The notes under the pieces were generated by a model. That model made no database searches. It had not been told where the DNA came from and worked only from the letters and a program-made list of their open reading frames with translations. Source: Oscillospiraceae bacterium (GTDB lineage: Bacteria; Bacillota; Clostridia; Oscillospirales; Ruminococcaceae). Taken from it: DNA of 64,000 nucleotides. Every line of letters starts with the position of its first letter. Within the stretch, counting starts at the first letter, position 1. Location: the NCBI GenBank assembly GCA_018110925.1, contig JAGAZJ010000007.1, positions 59,773 through 123,772 of the forward strand. Direction: 5' to 3'. A program made the position numbers and the translations under genes. Positions 61,112-64,000 of this stretch are shown here, piece by piece.

Positions 61112-61772
61112 TTTCCCACCTGTATCCCTTGCCCCACACGGTGACTATGTGTACGGGACTTTTCGGGTCTTTCTCGGTCTTTTGTCTGAGCCATTTGATA
61201 TGCACTGTCAGGGTCTGAGGCTCTGATTCACTGTCCGAGCCCCATACACGCTCAAACAGATACTCCTTGGTCAGCGTCTGTCCCTTGTTTTCGATAAGAA
61301 GCCTCAGCAACTCAAATTCTTTTGCGGTGAGCGCCAGGGGAGAGCCGCCCTTTGATGCCGTGCCGTCTGCGAGATTGAGGATAAGGTCGCCCTCGGTTAT
61401 CATGTCACGGGCAAGGCGGCGGCGGAATATCCCCTTTATCTTTGCTATGAGTATGTCTATATCATAGGGCTTTTCGATATAGTCGTCAGCGCCAAGAACA
61501 AGCCCGTTGAGCTTATCCTCCTTATCAGTGCGTGCGGTCAGTATAAGCACGGGTGTGTTGTCACGCTCCCGTATTCGCCTGCACACGGCAAAGCCGTCCG
61601 TGTCGGGAAGGTTGATATCAAGAAGCACCAACCGTGCGCCATACCTTTCATACAGCGACAGCGCCTTCTCCCCGTTCTGGGCCGTGCTGACCGTATAGCC
61701 CTCTGCCCTGAGAAAATCGCAGAGCAGTGTGCAAAGCTCCGTATTGTCCTCAACTATCAGTATATCTACCAT
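61098..61772 (-). CDS. OmpR/PhoB-type response regulator
   Basis: 224 residues. Receiver with VEDNTELC, Asp in RLVLLDINLPDTDG and Lys in YIEKPYDID; winged-helix DNA-binding domain with LALTAKEFELLRLLIENKGQTLTKEYLFERVWG and TVHIKWLRQKTE. The ATG at 61772 has GAGG five bases upstream; a GTG two codons earlier is possible. First gene of the pair, reading away from the HD-domain gene. Confidence 0.94.
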   Translation of the reverse strand: MVDILIVEDNTELCTLLCDFLRAEGYTVSTAQNGEKALSLYERYGARLVLLDINLPDTDGFAVCRRIRERDNTPVLILTARTDKEDKLNGLVLGADDYIEKPYDIDILIAKIKGIFRRRLARDMITEGDLILNLADGTASKGGSPLALTAKEFELLRLLIENKGQTLTKEYLFERVWGSDSESEPQTLTVHIKWLRQKTEKDPKSPVHIVTVWGKGYRWENEDL

Positions 61773-61860
61773 ATGCACCTCACGATGTTTTTATCATGCC
61801 GGGTCATGCTGATATTCTATCACAAAATACGGCCGATTTCAAGATGCTGTGTTCTTTTTG

Positions 61861-61889
61861 TTGCATATACTGCCCGCCTGTGCTATAAT
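61861..61889 (+). promoter_or_regulatory. Promoter of the HD-domain phosphohydrolase gene
   Basis: TTGCAT, 17 bases, TATAAT, about 18 bases before the start codon, giving a very short leader. Confidence 0.65.
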
Positions 61890-61906
61890 GAAGCAGAGGT
61901 GATAAT

Positions 61907-62503
61907 ATGGAAGCACGGAACTTTCTGGAAATACTTCACGTTGCCGAAAGGCTCAAAGACACTCCTCGCCACTGCACCACAACAAACGGCAGAACGGAAA
62001 GCGTTGCCGAACACAGCTGGAGAGTATCTCTCATGGCACTTCTGCTCAAAGGCGAATTCCCCAATGCGGATATGGACAAGGTCGTGGATATGTGTCTGAT
62101 ACATGATTTGGGCGAATGCTTCACAGGGGATATACCCACATTTATGAAATCGGACAGGGACAGGGCGGCGGAGACCCTTTTGCTTAGACAATGGGTGGAC
62201 ACCATGCCTGCCGATGTTTCGGCAAGGTTTTCCGCACTCTATGAAGAAATGGATTCACAGCAAACGACAGAATCAAAGATATACAAGGCTCTTGACAAGC
62301 TGGAAGCGCTTATCCAGCACAACGAATCGCCCCTCAGCACATGGTCGGAGAATGAATACGAGCTGAACAGGACCTATGCGTTCGATACGGTCGCCTTTTC
62401 CAAATGGCTGACCGAGCTCCGAAGGGCGATACTGGATGATACCTTAAAAAAACTCTCCGACGGGGATGCGGGTAAGGAGGTGGGTGTCCGGGAAAGTATT
62501 TGA
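61907..62503 (+). CDS. HD-domain phosphohydrolase (YfbR-like nucleotidase family)
   Basis: 198 residues. Metal ligands in ESVAEHSWRVSLMA (His), CLIHDLGECFTGDIP (HD) and a C-terminal Asp in KALDKLEALIQ. This is the HD_3/YfbR group, whose characterised members remove phosphate from deoxynucleoside monophosphates. It may help keep dNTP pools balanced; exact substrate unknown. Monocistronic, ending before a bidirectional hairpin. Confidence 0.85.
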   Translation: MEARNFLEILHVAERLKDTPRHCTTTNGRTESVAEHSWRVSLMALLLKGEFPNADMDKVVDMCLIHDLGECFTGDIPTFMKSDRDRAAETLLLRQWVDTMPADVSARFSALYEEMDSQQTTESKIYKALDKLEALIQHNESPLSTWSENEYELNRTYAFDTVAFSKWLTELRRAILDDTLKKLSDGDAGKEVGVRESI

Positions 62504-62541
62504 AGCATTAGCAAAACTTTATTGCAGAATATGAAAAGCAA

Positions 62542-62575
62542 AGCCGTAAGTATCACCCATGCAATACCTACGGCT
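62542..62575. terminator. Hairpin between the HD-domain and zinc-ribbon genes
   Basis: AGCCGTAAGTAT (62542-62553) pairs with ATACCTACGGCT (62564-62575) apart from one wobble. It probably ends both convergent genes. Confidence 0.65.
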
Positions 62576-62585
62576 GTTATGTTGT

Positions 62586-63395
62586 TCAATATGACCATGT
62601 ATTACCACATTTTTGACAAGTACACACGGTTCGGTATGTTATTTCATTAACAGTTTGGGAAACGCTTGTAGAACTTCCTTTGTACTTCCTCTTTTTGGTA
62701 GATGAAGCGATCAGACCTATTATAAGACGTGGAACGAATGCGAAAATCCAAATACAAAGATCTACCATCCACCACCACCAACCGATAAGGAGCCACCACA
62801 AACATCCATGTCCCTGCTCCTTGTATTTTGAAGTGGTTTTAGTAATAGTAGTATTTCCTTTGTTCTCTTGAAATACCTGTTTTGTAATGTCTTCACTTCC
62901 GCATTTGGGACAGTACAACGTTCCATTAATATTTGTTGACGGTTGAATGATTTGTGCCGCATTCTGTGCAGTATTTTTTCGGGTTGTCTGAGATGCTTTT
63001 GCGAGCTTATATGCTTCCGGATTATCGACATATTTCTTATAATCCGTATAAGATACTCCAAAATAAATCCCGCAACCCGCTAAAGCGGCTATCAGCCAAA
63101 AAGGACCGCCGCCGATAGTAAACAGTATTCCTGCTGTTCCAACCGCAATATATACGGGTATTTTTCCATACATGGTCGGATCGGGTATACTATCTATCAG
63201 TCTCTGTCGTTCAGCCTCTTCTTGTTCAGCTTGGATCCTCAAATTTTCTTGAGCTCTCTCTTCTTTTTCTTTCTGAATTCTCTCGTTATCTATCCTTTGT
63301 TGCCATCCTCTGATATCAAAACCACAATTAGGGCAGGATACAGCAGAACTGGAAATGTTTTCTTTCCCACATTCAGGACAATTAATCAAAGCCAT
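62586..63395 (-). CDS. Membrane protein framed by two zinc ribbons
   Basis: 269 residues. N-terminal zinc ribbon (CPECG...CPNCG, residues about 6-25), a charged coiled-coil-like stretch rich in Glu, Arg and Gln (about 32-68), two hydrophobic segments (about 80-110), a second pair of Cys (LYCPKCGSED, about 160), an odd Trp-rich membrane segment (GCLWWLLIGWWWWMVDLCIW, about 195-215), then a final pair CTCQKCG. The last four Cys may form one ribbon that closes around the membrane insert. Codon use is more AT-rich than the rest of the window. Function unknown. Confidence 0.8.
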   Translation of the reverse strand: MALINCPECGKENISSSAVSCPNCGFDIRGWQQRIDNERIQKEKEERAQENLRIQAEQEEAERQRLIDSIPDPTMYGKIPVYIAVGTAGILFTIGGGPFWLIAALAGCGIYFGVSYTDYKKYVDNPEAYKLAKASQTTRKNTAQNAAQIIQPSTNINGTLYCPKCGSEDITKQVFQENKGNTTITKTTSKYKEQGHGCLWWLLIGWWWWMVDLCIWIFAFVPRLIIGLIASSTKKRKYKGSSTSVSQTVNEITYRTVCTCQKCGNTWSY

Positions 63396-63463
63396 TTATT
63401 TCTCTCCTTACCAAATTTATGACCACAGGTATTTTCATTTATGATTGAAAAAACATATGGTGT

Positions 63464-63545
63464 TAGTACAATATTAATATACCATAGTATTTTGATATTT
63501 GTCAATAAATATGTTATACAATATTTATACAAAAGTATTGTACTA
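63464..63545. promoter_or_regulatory. Divergent control region with three TACAATA operators
   Basis: TAGTACAATA at 63464-63473, TATACAATA at 63515-63523 and, inverted, TATTGTACTA at 63536-63545. The first and last are exact reverse complements. A promoter for the XRE gene, TTGATA-17-TATACA (63492-63520), has its -10 box inside the middle site. This suits autorepression and co-control of the zinc-ribbon gene. Confidence 0.6.
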
Positions 63546-63564
63546 TTTGACCGAGGAGAGAATT

Positions 63565-63840
63565 ATGTTTTCTGAGAGAATAAAGCAGCTACGCCGATCT
63601 TTTGGAATTAACCAAGTTGAATTCGCTAAAAAGTTGAGCGTAACAAAGCAAAGTGTGTGCAATTGGGAAAATGGAAATATACAGCCTTCAATAGATATGC
63701 TTGAAAGAATAGCTCGCACTTTCAGTGTGAGCACAGATTGGTTGTTGGGACTGTCAGAACGAATCACCGTAGATGTTTCAGGGCTTTCTGACGTACAGAT
63801 AGCACATGTACAAAGTATTATTGATGACATAAGAGAATGA
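63565..63840 (+). CDS. XRE-family (Cro/CI-type) transcriptional regulator
   Basis: 91 residues from an ATG behind GAGGAG. HTH_3 domain at about 5-60: RIKQLRRSFGINQVEFAKKLSVTKQSVCNWENGNIQPSIDMLERIARTF, then a short linker with STDWLLGLSE and a C-terminal helix. Typical of small repressors of phages, plasmids and toxin-type modules, but also of chromosomal ones. Divergent from the zinc-ribbon membrane protein with three shared operator-like sites. AT-rich like its neighbour, so the pair may have been acquired together. Confidence 0.9.
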   Translation: MFSERIKQLRRSFGINQVEFAKKLSVTKQSVCNWENGNIQPSIDMLERIARTFSVSTDWLLGLSERITVDVSGLSDVQIAHVQSIIDDIRE

Positions 63841-63859
63841 GCCGGTGCATTGCACCGGC
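63841..63859 (+). terminator. Hairpin after the XRE gene
   Basis: GCCGGTGCA pairs with TGCACCGGC directly after the stop codon, followed by TTCAGTCTG, a weak T tract. Confidence 0.55.
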
Positions 63860-63874
63860 TTCAGTCTGTCGAAT

Positions 63875-63904
63875 AACCCCTGATTCGCAGATGAATCAGG
63901 GGTT
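63875..63904. repeat. Perfect 12-base inverted repeat near the window end
   Basis: AACCCCTGATTC (63875-63886) and GAATCAGGGGTT (63893-63904) with a 6-base spacer. Second hairpin in a row after the XRE gene. It could be a stronger terminator or the edge of a mobile unit; the window ends 96 bases later. Confidence 0.65.
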
Positions 63905-64000
63905 AAGCATATATTTACGCTGAAATAGGGTGTAAAAATGCAAAAAAAGCGAAAAACAATTCTCCTTCCACTTGTGAACTGCATACTTTTTCAGATTCAT

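Noticed and set aside
63938-64000. Open frame from ATG at 63938 to the window edge (starts MQKKRKTILLPLV)
   Set aside because: Only 21 codons are visible and the ribosome site is weak; it could be the start of a gene, but this cannot be decided here.
1-64000. tRNA, rRNA, IS element, prophage or CRISPR array
   Set aside because: Intergenic spaces were read on both strands and none showed a cloverleaf, transposase or regular repeat-spacer pattern.

Overview
The window looks like chromosomal DNA of a gut or rumen Clostridium-class fibre degrader, most likely a Ruminococcus or close Oscillospiraceae relative. The reasons are: a six-cysteine SCIFF peptide with its radical SAM maturase; a domain-swapped GH3 beta-glucosidase of the kind known from Ruminococcus and Butyrivibrio; GH5, GH16, GH115 and CE2 plant-glycan enzymes; a sufCBDSU cluster; and many consensus sigma-A promoters (TTGACA, 17 bp, TATAAT) with strong GGAGG ribosome sites. 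No phage, insertion sequence, CRISPR array, rRNA or tRNA was recognised. Base composition is even (moderate GC) until about 62.5 kb, where a more AT-rich pair of genes begins.

Layout. 0-3.3 kb: leftward operon with an SF0329-like protein, a metallo-beta-lactamase-fold hydrolase, DNA polymerase III delta (holA), a broken tyrosine phosphatase and a small membrane protein. 3.4-6.1 kb: GH5, AraC-type regulator and GH16 lipoprotein operon with direct repeats upstream. 6.1-9.9 kb: biotin transporter bioY under a BirA-type operator, divergent from a GH115 alpha-glucuronidase. 9.9-13.9 kb: rodA/ftsW family, methionine gamma-lyase family, rsmE. 14.0-17.8 kb: zinc operon with a ZnuA lipoprotein carrying an internal ZinT domain and a COG0523 GTPase. 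17.9-24.9 kb: prmC and two envelope genes, alpha/beta hydrolase, mnmM, PAP2 phosphatase, DUF3810 protease-like protein. 24.9-31.3 kb: probable six-gene unit of response regulator, sensor kinase, HtrA-like protease, DUF1538 transporter, tiny acidic protein and PII-like protein. 31.6-36.7 kb: suf operon with a Fur-like box. 36.9-40 kb: pheA and a second GyrB/ParE.

40.1-42.7 kb: membrane protein, rpsU with a structured leader, CE2 esterase. 42.9-52.1 kb: orphan solute-binding lipoprotein, trpB2, secreted protein, nucleoside phosphorylase family, EamA transporter, metK, small membrane protein. 52.2-58.1 kb: GH3, hom with its ACT/HTH partner, nadA. 58.1-59.7 kb: SCIFF maturase and precursor. 59.9-62.5 kb: second two-component pair and an HD-domain phosphohydrolase. 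62.6-64 kb: zinc-ribbon membrane protein divergent from an XRE regulator.

How it fits together: GH16 and CE2 are surface lipoproteins that could act on beta-glucans and acetylated xylan outside the cell, while GH5, GH115 and GH3 lack signal peptides and would process imported oligosaccharides. Zinc, iron-sulphur and envelope-stress operons are each recognisable as units. The least explained items are the ZinT-in-ZnuA architecture, the inferred beta-propeller/solute-binding fusion, the palindrome at the ACT/HTH-hom promoter, the 17-bp perfect inverted repeat near metK, and the layered hairpins before rpsU. All calls rest on reading the sequence and on family knowledge; no database search was run.
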